Notes under the pieces: model-generated | Databases searched by the model: none | What the model was told of the DNA's origin: nothing | The model's input: the letters and a program-made list of their open reading frames with translations, nothing else | In this document: positions 8,023-15,238 of the stretch, piece by piece | Layout of the letters: every line of letters starts with the position of its first letter | Position numbering within the stretch: the stretch's first letter is position 1 | Program-made: the position numbers and the translations under genes | Source of the DNA: an uncultured Bacteroidales bacterium | Lineage (GTDB): Bacteria > Bacteroidota > Bacteroidia > Bacteroidales > Paludibacteraceae | Assembly (NCBI GenBank): GCA_902799705.1 | Contig: CADCBP010000020.1 | Span: 27,447 to 91,446 of the forward strand | Length of the DNA: 64,000 bases | Direction of reading: 5' to 3'

Positions 8023-8280
8023 TTATTGTAGCGGCTTAATTTTAATAGGACTTTCGGATCTACCCAAACGTTCCCAGTTAGCCATTAGTTCATCTTGGTG
8101 TTGGTCAAGCCATTCATATACTAAACGCAATGCGCGACGAGGTAAAGAGCCCGTAACCACACCATCCTTGATAGTAATGATGGCTTCGTAATCTTGATAT
8201 TTCACATGAAAATGAGGAGGGTTATGCTCACTCATATACATGTAAATTACTATTCCATAAAATGAACTAATTTCCGGCAT
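8023..8280 (-). CDS. DUF4160 domain protein
   Basis: The 85-aa protein carries the DUF4160 signature: an N-terminal beta strand ending IYMYMSEHNPPHFHVKY, then a strand-turn-strand and the helix ALRLVYEWLDQHQDELMANW. It is the first gene of a two-gene unit with DUF2442. The promoter at 8311-8341 gives a leader of about 25 nt. Two identical-layout palindromes sit just upstream at 8380 and 8444 and could bind a regulator of the pair. Biochemical role unknown. Confidence 0.87.
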   Translation of the reverse strand: MPEISSFYGIVIYMYMSEHNPPHFHVKYQDYEAIITIKDGVVTGSLPRRALRLVYEWLDQHQDELMANWERLGRSESPIKIKPLQ

Positions 8281-8310
8281 GTTATTTTGTCTTTAATGAT
8301 TTTGCACTCG

Positions 8311-8341
8311 CAAAATTACAACTTTTTTTGATATAGGCAAA
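8311..8341 (-). promoter_or_regulatory. Promoter for DUF4160-DUF2442
   Basis: The minus strand has TTTG at 8341-8338 and TAATTTTG at 8318-8311 with an A-rich spacer. The expected start is about 26 nt before the DUF4160 ATG. Confidence 0.78.
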
Positions 8342-8379
8342 TTTGTATGCCACTTTTTCCTATTTTGTCCATTCCGCCC

Positions 8380-8465
8380 GATGCCAAATTGGCATATCAA
8401 ACTTATAACTTGTTATTTATCAGCCTCTTAGGTGTTGCTTTGTGATGCCAATTTGGTATGTCAAA
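8380..8465. promoter_or_regulatory. Two direct copies of a palindromic site
   Basis: GATGCCAAATTGGCATATCAAA (split here as GATGCCAAATTGG and CATATCAAA, 8380-8401) and GATGCCAATTTGG plus TATGTCAAA (8444-8465) are 64 bp apart in the same orientation. The core TGCCAA-n-TTGGCA is a perfect dyad in the first copy and near-perfect in the second. They lie 40-120 bp upstream of the DUF4160 promoter and look like operators. No other copy was noticed in the window. Confidence 0.65.
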
Positions 8466-8519
8466 TCTATTATCCCCTTGCCCGCTTTGCTTTTTTACGC
8501 TATCAAGCCCAGCGGTAGG

Positions 8520-8981
8520 TTACAAATCACCTGACCAACCGTGACCGAGGTCCCAATGCTCATCGTACCGGAACTCGAAATACGGCAGGGCGAAATATTT
8601 TTCCAACAGAGCCGTTAATTCTTCCTCGATATCCTTTGCCCATTGGCCTACAAAGACTACAAAATGATCCACCGCCCAGGAGACGCGACCACGCGGCACT
8701 TGCGTATAATCGCCGCTAAACTTAGTAGGCTCGTGCTTGGCCAGCGCGCGGAAATACTGTTTCTGCCAAATAGAGCGATGCAGCGTCTGGTAGTTGATGT
8801 ATGGCAGACCTTTCTCGGCCGCCTCTTCTACCATCTTGGGCGTCAGCTCTTTCTTATACACACCAAAGAAGTCATGCTCCTCCGGATCATACCAGAAGAT
8901 ACCGACTGCCGGCATGGGTTCATCGAAGGACTTCATGTCCTTCATGATCGCCTCTTTTTCACTATTAGACAGGGTGGTCAT
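8520..8981 (-). CDS. Unrecognised cytoplasmic protein, 153 aa
   Basis: I do not recognise a named family. The acidic protein has no signal peptide. The central segment (PYINYQTLHRSIWQKQYFRALAKHEPTKF) and the C-terminal WDLGHGWSGDL are distinctive, with many Trp, Tyr and His residues. The hydrophobic strand VDHFVVFVGQWAKDIEEELTALLEKYF suggests an alpha/beta fold. It has its own promoter, transcribed away from murI. Intact and probably expressed. Confidence 0.65.
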   Translation of the reverse strand: MTTLSNSEKEAIMKDMKSFDEPMPAVGIFWYDPEEHDFFGVYKKELTPKMVEEAAEKGLPYINYQTLHRSIWQKQYFRALAKHEPTKFSGDYTQVPRGRVSWAVDHFVVFVGQWAKDIEEELTALLEKYFALPYFEFRYDEHWDLGHGWSGDL

Positions 8982-9007
8982 TATTGTTCAAATCGATTTT
9001 GCGCTCG

Positions 9008-9039
9008 CAAAATTACAACATTTTTTTGAAATATGCAAA
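9008..9039 (-). promoter_or_regulatory. Promoter for the 153-aa gene
   Basis: The minus strand has TTTG at 9039-9036 and TAATTTTG at 9015-9008, about 25 nt before the ATG. It is back to back with the murI promoter. Confidence 0.75.
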
Positions 9040-9064
9040 TATAGGAGCGAAAAAAGCAAATAAA

Positions 9065-9096
9065 TTTGCACAATTGAAGAAAAAGCAGTACTTTTG
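9065..9096 (+). promoter_or_regulatory. murI promoter, nearly leaderless
   Basis: TTTG at 9065 and TACTTTTG at 9089-9096 are 20 nt apart. The -7 element ends 9 nt before the murI ATG (9105), leaving only a few nucleotides of 5' UTR. Confidence 0.8.
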
Positions 9097-9104
9097 CAGA
9101 CGGA

Positions 9105-10028
9105 ATGGCTAAAATTGGTGTTTTTGACAGCGGTTATGGCGGATTGACCATCCTCGATGCAATCCGCAAAGAGTTGCCCCGGTACGATTACTTGTACTTG
9201 GGCGACAACGCACGTGCGCCTTACGGCACGCACTCTTTTGACGTCATCTACCGCTATACGCTCCAGGCGGTCAAGTACCTTTTTGAGCACGACTGCACGT
9301 TGGTCATTCTGGCCTGCAACACCGCGAGTGCGAAAGCGCTGAGAACCATTCAGCAAAATGACCTGCCGGTTATTAACGCTGAAAGAATGAAAGAGTTAAA
9401 GCATGAAAGAGTGAACGTGCTGGGAGTCATCCGCCCGACGGTAGAAGCCGTGCCGGCTATCACCAAAACCGGACATGTCGGCATTCTTGCTACACCCGCC
9501 ACGGTCAGTTCCGAGAGTTATGTATTAGAGCTGGAGAAATTGGCGGGATACCGGGATACCGAGATACCGGAATGCCGAAAATTAGTCATTACTCAGCAGG
9601 CCTGCCCGCTCTGGGTGCCGCTTATCGAGGCCGGCGAACACAACGGACCCGGCGCCAAGTACTTCATCGGCAAGTACCTGCGTGAGATACTCGCCAAAGA
9701 TCCTCAGATTGACACCCTCGTGCTCGGTTGTACCCACTATCCGCTCATGAAAGAGCGAATCGACAACTGGCTCGAATTTCGTCATGAGTTGGACGAGTCG
9801 GAATTCCCGCTTCCGGTGGATTCACCCAAGGTGACAACTATCGCACAAGGCGAACTCGAAGCCAAATCGCTTGCGGATTATCTGCGTCGTCACTCCGAGT
9901 ACCGCGACCAACTCTCCACCAACGGAACATGCTCCTATCTGACTACAGAAAATGCGGACCGCTTCTCGCAATCCGCATCTAATTTCCTCGCTTCGCCTGT
10001 TCAGGCGGAGCACATTGATCTGGAGTAA
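9105..10028 (+). CDS. murI: Glutamate racemase
   Basis: MurI makes D-glutamate for peptidoglycan. Both catalytic cysteines are present: C71 in LACNTAS and C209 in LGCTHYPL; the N-terminal GVFDSGYGGLT motif is intact. At 307 aa it is longer than the usual 260-280. Two extra segments, near residues 92-104 and 147-157, coincide exactly with 8-nt tandem arrays at 9384-9415 and 9545-9576, so they are probably in-frame array insertions in surface loops. It ends 12 bp from the convergent aqpZ stop. Confidence 0.96.
   Translation: MAKIGVFDSGYGGLTILDAIRKELPRYDYLYLGDNARAPYGTHSFDVIYRYTLQAVKYLFEHDCTLVILACNTASAKALRTIQQNDLPVINAERMKELKHERVNVLGVIRPTVEAVPAITKTGHVGILATPATVSSESYVLELEKLAGYRDTEIPECRKLVITQQACPLWVPLIEAGEHNGPGAKYFIGKYLREILAKDPQIDTLVLGCTHYPLMKERIDNWLEFRHELDESEFPLPVDSPKVTTIAQGELEAKSLADYLRRHSEYRDQLSTNGTCSYLTTENADRFSQSASNFLASPVQAEHIDLE
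9384..9415 (+). repeat. Octamer array 1 inside murI
   Basis: Four 8-nt units (AGAATGAA, AGAGTTAA, AGCATGAA, AGAGTGAA) are read in frame as a basic helix-like insert. The unit is the same family as the TTTCATTC arrays at 41.5 and 50.0 kb, read on the opposite strand. Confidence 0.85.
9545..9576 (+). repeat. Octamer array 2 inside murI
   Basis: Four 8-nt units (GGGATACC twice, GAGATACC, GGAATGCC) are read in frame as GYRDTEIPEC. A related GAGATACCGGGATTCC run occurs in the nucleosidase-like gene near 12765. Confidence 0.8.
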
Positions 10029-10040
10029 TTTACCTTTCAA

Positions 10041-10746
10041 TCACTTTTTGCAGTTTCCTTCGCAGGTAATGCACTTGTAGCAAAGACCGGCGAGCGCTGC
10101 GCCTACGAGCGGAGCAACGATGAAGAGCCAGAGTTGCGGGAGAGCGAGTGCGTTCTCGGAGAAGATAGCCTGCGAGATCGAACGTGCAGGGTTCACCGAA
10201 GTGTTGGTCAAAGGAATAGAGATCAAGTGAATCAGAGTCAGCGTCAGACCGATCGCCAGGCCGCCGAAAGCACCATTAGCGTGCTTGTTGTCCGTCACGC
10301 CGAGGATAACCATCAGGAAAACGAAAGTCAGTACACACTCGGTAGCGAACGCACCCCAGACATTCGTACGAAGATAACCGCCGGCTACATCTGCGTCGCT
10401 GAAGAAATCGCCATAGCCGTTCGCTGCGAACGTGCCGATTTCCATACCTGCGGATTTAGCGATACCGAAGAGGATAGCGGCAGCTGCGATAGCGCCGAGA
10501 ATCTGTGCACACCAGTAGCAGAGCATCTCTTTAGCGCTCATGCGACCGTTCACAAACACGCCAAGACTGACAGCCGGATTGAGGTGTGCGCCGCTGATAT
10601 GGCCGATACCATACGCCGCAGCAACAATCGTCAAACCGAACGCAAGAGCTACGCCCAGAAAACCAACATGTCCAAACAGGGCCGTTCCACAACCGCCCAA
10701 AACCAATACTGCCGTTCCGAAGAACTCTGCAGCAAACTTGTTACAT
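10041..10746 (-). CDS. aqpZ: Aquaporin Z-type MIP channel with a frameshifted start
   Basis: A major-intrinsic-protein water channel: six membrane segments and two NPA boxes (HLNPAVSLG and SVNPARS). The aquaporin-type N-terminus (NKFAAEFFGTAVLVLGGCGTA) is encoded, but the only plausible ATG (10746-10744) is followed by one extra T (10743) before AAC AAG TTT. That ATG is therefore out of frame and meets TAA at once. The main frame has no ATG between the upstream in-frame stop and the first membrane helix. A TTG at 10706 would remove half of that helix. Either there is a one-base sequencing or assembly error, or this is a decayed or unusually initiated gene. It lies 12 nt after sufB. Confidence 0.85.
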
Positions 10747-10758
10747 AAATTGCTGTCT

Positions 10759-12195
10759 TTAGCCGACGCTCCCCTCTAAACTAACTTGCAGCAACTTCTG
10801 CGCCTCCACGGCAAACTCCATCGGCAGTTTTTCCATCACTTCCTTGGCGTAACCGTTCACAATCAATCCCACCGCGTCCTCTACGCCGATGCCTCGTTGA
10901 CGGCAATAGAACAGCTGGTCCTCGTTGATCTTGCTCGTCGTTGCTTCGTGCTCTACGGTCGCCGTAGGGTTGCTGATAATCATGTCAGGGAAGGTGTGTG
11001 CGCCGCACTTGTCGCCCAGCAACAGACTGTCGCACTGGCTGTAGTTGCGTGCATTCTCCGCATGTACACCCATCTTCACCAATCCTCTGTACGCATTCTG
11101 GCTGTGACCTGCAGAGATACCTTTGGATATAATACGCGAGCGCGTGTTCTTGCCGATATGTATCATCTTTGTGCCCGTGTCCGCCTGCTGGTAGTTATTG
11201 GTCACCGCTACCGAATAGAACTCCGCCGTCGAGTTGTCGCCTTTCAAAATACAACTCGGGTACTTCCATGTGATCGCACTTCCCGTTTCCACTTGTGTCC
11301 AGCTCAGACGCGCGTTCTCATGCGTGATCCCTCGCTTCGTCACAAAGTTATAAATACCGCCCTTGCCGTTCTTGTCACCCGGATACCAGTTCTGCACGGT
11401 CGAATACTTCACTTCCGCATCCTTGTGCACCACTATCTCCACAATCGCCGCGTGCAACTGGTTCTCGTCGCGCATCGGCGCCGTGCATCCTTCCAGATAA
11501 CTGAGGTATGCCCCTTCGTCAGCTATTAGCAGCGTGCGCTCGAACTGACCCGTCTTGCCCGCATTGATGCGGAAATACGTACTCAACTCCATCGGACAAC
11601 GGACACCTTTCGGTACATACACAAAACTTCCGTCGCTAAACACCGCCGAGTTGAGTGCTGCATAGAAATTATCCGTCGGAGGAACGACACTTCCCAAATA
11701 CTTCTTCACCAAATCCGGATATTCTTTCACCGCCTCGCTGATGGAACAGAAGATGATTCCCTTCTCGGCTAATGTCTCGCGGAAAGTGGTCTTCACACTC
11801 ACGCTGTCCATGACGGCGTCAACCGCCATGTTTCCTGCCAACGCCGCCCGCTCTTCCAGCGGAATGCCGAGCTTGTCGAAGGTCTTCATGATCTGTTCGT
11901 CTATCTCATCCTTTTGCCCCTGCTCCTTCTTTGCCTTCGGCGCCGCAAAATAAGAGATGGCTTGAAAATCAATCTCGGGAATATCAAGGTGCGCCCATGT
12001 CGGTACAGGCATCGTCTGCCATTTGCGGAAAGCTTTCAGACGAAACTCCAGCAGCCATTCCGGCTCACCTTTCTTCGCCGAAATCAACCGGACGATGTCT
12101 TCGTTCAGTCCCGCCGGCACAATATCGGTCTCCACGTCTGTCGTGAAGCCGTACTTGTACTCCTGCGAAGTGATATCTTGAATAAGGGAATCCAA
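10759..12195 (-). CDS. sufB: Fe-S cluster assembly protein SufB
   Basis: SufB is the scaffold subunit of the SufBCD iron-sulfur assembly complex. The 478 aa cover the whole family, from [24 protein letters not shown] to the C-terminal YCRQRGI and [11 protein letters not shown] motifs. The only in-frame initiation codon before the conserved region is a TTG (12195-12193); an in-frame TAA lies just upstream. That TTG is at the edge of a TTAATTT heptamer array, so the original start context may have been overwritten. No sufC or sufD follows: aqpZ does. A terminator for tRNA-Cys lies immediately upstream. Confidence 0.95.
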   Translation of the reverse strand: MDSLIQDITSQEYKYGFTTDVETDIVPAGLNEDIVRLISAKKGEPEWLLEFRLKAFRKWQTMPVPTWAHLDIPEIDFQAISYFAAPKAKKEQGQKDEIDEQIMKTFDKLGIPLEERAALAGNMAVDAVMDSVSVKTTFRETLAEKGIIFCSISEAVKEYPDLVKKYLGSVVPPTDNFYAALNSAVFSDGSFVYVPKGVRCPMELSTYFRINAGKTGQFERTLLIADEGAYLSYLEGCTAPMRDENQLHAAIVEIVVHKDAEVKYSTVQNWYPGDKNGKGGIYNFVTKRGITHENARLSWTQVETGSAITWKYPSCILKGDNSTAEFYSVAVTNNYQQADTGTKMIHIGKNTRSRIISKGISAGHSQNAYRGLVKMGVHAENARNYSQCDSLLLGDKCGAHTFPDMIISNPTATVEHEATTSKINEDQLFYCRQRGIGVEDAVGLIVNGYAKEVMEKLPMEFAVEAQKLLQVSLEGSVG

Positions 12196-12225
12196 TTCTT
12201 AATTTTAATTCTTAATTTTTAATTC
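12195..12225. repeat. TTAATTT heptamer array at the sufB start
   Basis: About four 7-nt units (ATTCTTA, ATTTTAA, TTCTTAA, TTTTTAA) abut the sufB TTG codon. The same unit occurs inside mpl (37407-37441) and at 51170-51190. Confidence 0.8.
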
Positions 12226-12256
12226 AAAAGAGCCACCCTTGGTCGGGCGGCTCTTA
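12226..12256 (-). terminator. Rho-independent terminator after tRNA-Cys
   Basis: A 10-bp stem (12229-12238 with 12245-12254) and six-base loop are followed on the minus strand by TTTT. It lies directly downstream of tRNA-Cys and upstream of sufB. Confidence 0.85.
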
Positions 12257-12257
12257 G

Positions 12258-12329
12258 AGGCCGGTAGCGGAGTCAAACCGCTCTATACGGTTTTGCAGAC
12301 CGCTGACTAAGTCGCTCATCCAACCGGCC
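12258..12329 (-). tRNA. tRNA-Cys (GCA)
   Basis: A complete cloverleaf reads on the minus strand: acceptor GGCCGGT/ACCGGCC, discriminator U, anticodon loop CTGCAAA with anticodon GCA, T arm AGCGG-TTTGACT-CCGCT. The 3' CCA is not encoded. Promoter at 12349-12380. Confidence 0.93.
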
Positions 12330-12348
12330 AGTTTTACAAAAGCGGGTG

Positions 12349-12380
12349 CAAAAGTACTGCTTTTTTTTTAATTACGCAAA
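12349..12380 (-). promoter_or_regulatory. Promoter for tRNA-Cys
   Basis: The minus strand has TTTG at 12380-12377 and TACTTTTG at 12356-12349, with an A-tract and GCAG just before the -7 box. Confidence 0.8.
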
Positions 12381-12415
12381 TTTTTAGGCAATAATTTTCA
12401 TTTTAAGGTTAATTT

Positions 12416-12447
12416 TTTGCATATGTCAGAAAAAAAGCGTAACTTTG
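12416..12447 (+). promoter_or_regulatory. Promoter for the nucleosidase-like gene
   Basis: TTTG at 12416-12419 and TAACTTTG at 12440-12447 are 20 nt apart. The promoter overlaps the upstream TTG of the long reading frame, which rules out that start. Confidence 0.8.
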
Positions 12448-12467
12448 CACCCATAAAGTTTGTAAAT

Positions 12468-12974
12468 ATGGCAAAATACATCATCATGGCCGAAGAGGGC
12501 GAGCGGTCACTGTTAGACAAAGCCCGTGAAGAACTGGGCCTGGATCTTCATGACGCCACGCTTGTCTTTACCGGAGTCGGGGCAATCAACGTGCTTCGGA
12601 GTCTGAAGAACCTGGACCCTGAGGCGGAATTATATAATATCGGCTATGTCGGCAGCGCTAATTTTGAGCTCGGCACGTGGGTGCAAGTGTCAGAAGTGCG
12701 TTTGAATCACCCGAATGTAAAGTATGAAGAGCCGCGTCTGGAATTGAGCGCTCTTCCTGATTCCGAGATACCGGGATTCCGGAACACCGGCAAAAGAGCC
12801 GTTTGTTATTCGAATTGCGATTTTGTGTTGGCGTCCGATTATAAGGACTGCGTTTTCGATATGGAGTTGGCATTTATCGCCGCTCTCGGATTCAAAAAAC
12901 TGCACAGCCTCAAGTACGTGAGCGATAACCTCAGTCTGCACGCGTACCACGAACATACGAGAGGAGTTGAATAA
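12468..12974 (+). CDS. MTA/SAH nucleosidase-like protein
   Basis: The 168-aa protein resembles the nucleoside phosphorylase/5'-methylthioadenosine nucleosidase superfamily: a nucleotide-binding TGVGAINV loop, a NIGYVGSA strand-turn, and FDMELAFIAAL in the position of the substrate-binding DME motif. It is shorter than typical MTAN enzymes (about 230 aa), so parts of the fold are reduced and activity is not certain. I start at ATG 12468, because the longer frame would begin inside the promoter. It is followed 12 nt later by the RlmI-like gene. Confidence 0.8.
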   Translation: MAKYIIMAEEGERSLLDKAREELGLDLHDATLVFTGVGAINVLRSLKNLDPEAELYNIGYVGSANFELGTWVQVSEVRLNHPNVKYEEPRLELSALPDSEIPGFRNTGKRAVCYSNCDFVLASDYKDCVFDMELAFIAALGFKKLHSLKYVSDNLSLHAYHEHTRGVE

Positions 12975-12986
12975 AAAACGCGTACT

Positions 12987-14204
12987 ATGACAACAATTAT
13001 CTTAAAACCGCATAAGGAAGAGTCGCTCAAACGGTTTCATCCGTGGGTGTTCAGCGGAGCAATCGCCCGTGTCCTTCTGGATGCGTCGCATAAAGCGTCC
13101 GCACCCGAAGAAGGCGAGTTGGTGCGCGTAGAGAGTGCGCAGGGTGAGACGCTCGGAGTGGGGCACTGGCAAGTGGGTTCCATCGCCGTGCGGATCTTGG
13201 CCTTTGGAGTGGAAGAACTGCCGGCGGATTTCTGGGAACAACGTCTCCGCGCGGCGTATCGAGTGCGCGAGAGCCTGGGTCTCATCAGAACGGATAACAA
13301 CACCTTCCGCCTGATACACGGCGAAGGAGATTTTCTGCCGGGATTGATCGTGGATGTCTATGCCGACACAGCGGTTGTTCAGGCCCATTCGGTAGGAATG
13401 CATCGGTGCCGCGAAGTGATTGCCAAGACGATAGCAACCGTCGTACCGCAGGTACAGAACGTGTATTACAAGTCCGATGACACCCTGCCGTTCAAGGCAC
13501 CCGTAGAAGGCGATAAAGTGGGATATCTGATCCGCAACACCTCGCCGGAAAGCGAAGAATTCTGGTCGGTAGAGAACGGACTGGAATTTCGCATTGACTG
13601 GTTGCGGGGACAGAAAACAGGCTTCTTCGTGGATCAGCGCGAGAACCGTGCGTTGGTGGAGCGTTATGCTGCGAACAAAGAAGTGCTGAATATGTTCTGC
13701 TATACCGGTGGATTCTCCTTGTATGCTCTGCGTGGCGGCGCAAAGCGCGTGGACTCCGTCGATGTCAGCCAGAAAGCCATCGACTTGGTGAATGCGAACG
13801 TGGCGCATAACTTCCCGAAGGCGAAAAACCACACTGCCGTAACCGCCGATGCGTTCGAATACCTCGCAGCGCAGAAGAATGCCGGACGCACTTTCGACCT
13901 GATCATACTTGATCCGCCGGCGTTCGCCAAACATCGTGACGCGGTGAAGAACGCTTTGCGCGGATACCAGCGCATCAACGCGAAAGCAATCGAGATGATC
14001 CGTCCCGGAGGCATTTTATTCACCTTCTCCTGTTCGCAGGCCGTGGATAAAGAGGCTTTCAGGCTGGCGGTATTCAGCGCTGCGGCTTCCGTAGGAAGAA
14101 AAGTGCGGATACTGCATCAGTTGCATCAACCGCAAGACCACCCGATAAATATTTACCACCCGGAAGGCGAGTACCTGAAGGGATTAGTGCTTTATATAGA
14201 ATGA
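12987..14204 (+). CDS. rlmI: Class I SAM-dependent rRNA methyltransferase (RlmI family)
   Basis: The 405-aa protein has the RlmI layout: an N-terminal PUA domain (HPWVFSGAI), a central EEHUB-like region and a C-terminal Rossmann methyltransferase with FCYTGGFSLYAL, the acidic VDSVDVSQ strand and the motif IV-like ILDPPAFAK. Family members add m5C to 23S rRNA position 1962. TFSCS near residue 350 supplies the catalytic Cys expected for m5C enzymes. Its stop overlaps the start of the next gene (ATGA). Confidence 0.9.
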   Translation: MTTIILKPHKEESLKRFHPWVFSGAIARVLLDASHKASAPEEGELVRVESAQGETLGVGHWQVGSIAVRILAFGVEELPADFWEQRLRAAYRVRESLGLIRTDNNTFRLIHGEGDFLPGLIVDVYADTAVVQAHSVGMHRCREVIAKTIATVVPQVQNVYYKSDDTLPFKAPVEGDKVGYLIRNTSPESEEFWSVENGLEFRIDWLRGQKTGFFVDQRENRALVERYAANKEVLNMFCYTGGFSLYALRGGAKRVDSVDVSQKAIDLVNANVAHNFPKAKNHTAVTADAFEYLAAQKNAGRTFDLIILDPPAFAKHRDAVKNALRGYQRINAKAIEMIRPGGILFTFSCSQAVDKEAFRLAVFSAAASVGRKVRILHQLHQPQDHPINIYHPEGEYLKGLVLYIE

Positions 14205-15073
14205 AACTTGTATGTTTTGACACCGAGACCACCGGTTTGGATGTGCAGAAAGAGCACATTATTCAGTTATCGTTAGTAAAAGTGGACACTGACAGTTGGC
14301 AAGTAGAGGACCAACGCGATTGGTATATTCTTCCCGAAGGAGAATTCACGATTCCTGCAGAGTCGGAGGCGGTGCATCATATCTCCAAGGATTTTCTGTT
14401 GGAGCATGGCGTGTCCTTGCGCAGCGTGTATGATGACTTGATAGCCTTCACCGACGGTTGTGACATCCTCTCGTATAACGGCAATGGGTACGATGCGCCG
14501 ATCTTGCATTATAACCTGCAACGTCTCGGGTTGGATTTTGACTTTGACGGCCGCACCTGGTATGATGCGTTGTTGTTGGAGCGCATCCATACAGCCGGTC
14601 AAGTGGATGAGAACGGTGAAAAACTGCCTAATAACCTGACAGCAGCGTACACCCGTTATTACGGTCATCCGTTTGAAGGGGCGCATAACTCGCTGGATGA
14701 CGTCATGGCTACGATAGAGGTGTTCAAGGCGCAGGTGGCCGCGCACGGTTGGGCGTGGGCGCAACGCGAAGAGTTCGGCTTTATCTCGTTCGACCGATGG
14801 CTGGTGAAGAGAGGGGATTATTATTACTTGAACTTGGGGGCGCACCGCAACGAGTCCATCGAATCGATGTTACGTATTGACCGCTCGTATCTGGAGTGGA
14901 TTGTCGATAAATGTCCTTCAACAGACGATCAGACTCGTGCGATTATCAGTCCGTATATAGGTCGTTATGTGTCGCCTTTCTCTCCGACTTCTGCGAATGA
15001 GGCAAAACCCTCTTCGCGGGGTAAGAAACGCTCCAAAGGAATTATTACCGATGCCGATTTGAGCCTTTTTTAG
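14201..15073 (+). CDS. 3'-5' exonuclease, DnaQ-like DEDD family
   Basis: The 290-aa protein starts with the Exo I motif CFDTETTGLD. SYNGNGYDAPIL supplies Exo II and HNSLDDVMAT the Exo III Asp. It belongs to the DnaQ/RNase T superfamily and cuts single-stranded DNA or RNA from the 3' end. The C-terminal 100 residues, including a basic SSRGKKRSKG tail, have no recognised domain. It overlaps the RlmI-like gene by four bases (ATGA), so the two are translationally coupled. Confidence 0.88.
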   Translation: MKLVCFDTETTGLDVQKEHIIQLSLVKVDTDSWQVEDQRDWYILPEGEFTIPAESEAVHHISKDFLLEHGVSLRSVYDDLIAFTDGCDILSYNGNGYDAPILHYNLQRLGLDFDFDGRTWYDALLLERIHTAGQVDENGEKLPNNLTAAYTRYYGHPFEGAHNSLDDVMATIEVFKAQVAAHGWAWAQREEFGFISFDRWLVKRGDYYYLNLGAHRNESIESMLRIDRSYLEWIVDKCPSTDDQTRAIISPYIGRYVSPFSPTSANEAKPSSRGKKRSKGIITDADLSLF

Positions 15074-15100
15074 CAAAAAAGAAAGAAAAATGCCTAAAAA

Positions 15101-15132
15101 TTTGCGTATATCAAAAAAAAGCAGTACCTTTG
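15101..15132 (+). promoter_or_regulatory. Promoter for tRNA-fMet and the EEP gene
   Basis: TTTG at 15101-15104 and TACCTTTG at 15125-15132, with the spacer ATATC, an A8 tract and GCAG. The tRNA begins 28 nt after the -7 box. Confidence 0.82.
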
Positions 15133-15160
15133 CACCCGCTTTTCGAAAGAGAAGATATAT

Positions 15161-15235
<75 letters not shown>

Positions 15236-15238
15236 ACT

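Noticed and set aside
12417-12467. Upstream TTG start of the nucleosidase-like gene
   Set aside because: It overlaps the -33 and -7 promoter boxes. The transcript would begin after it.
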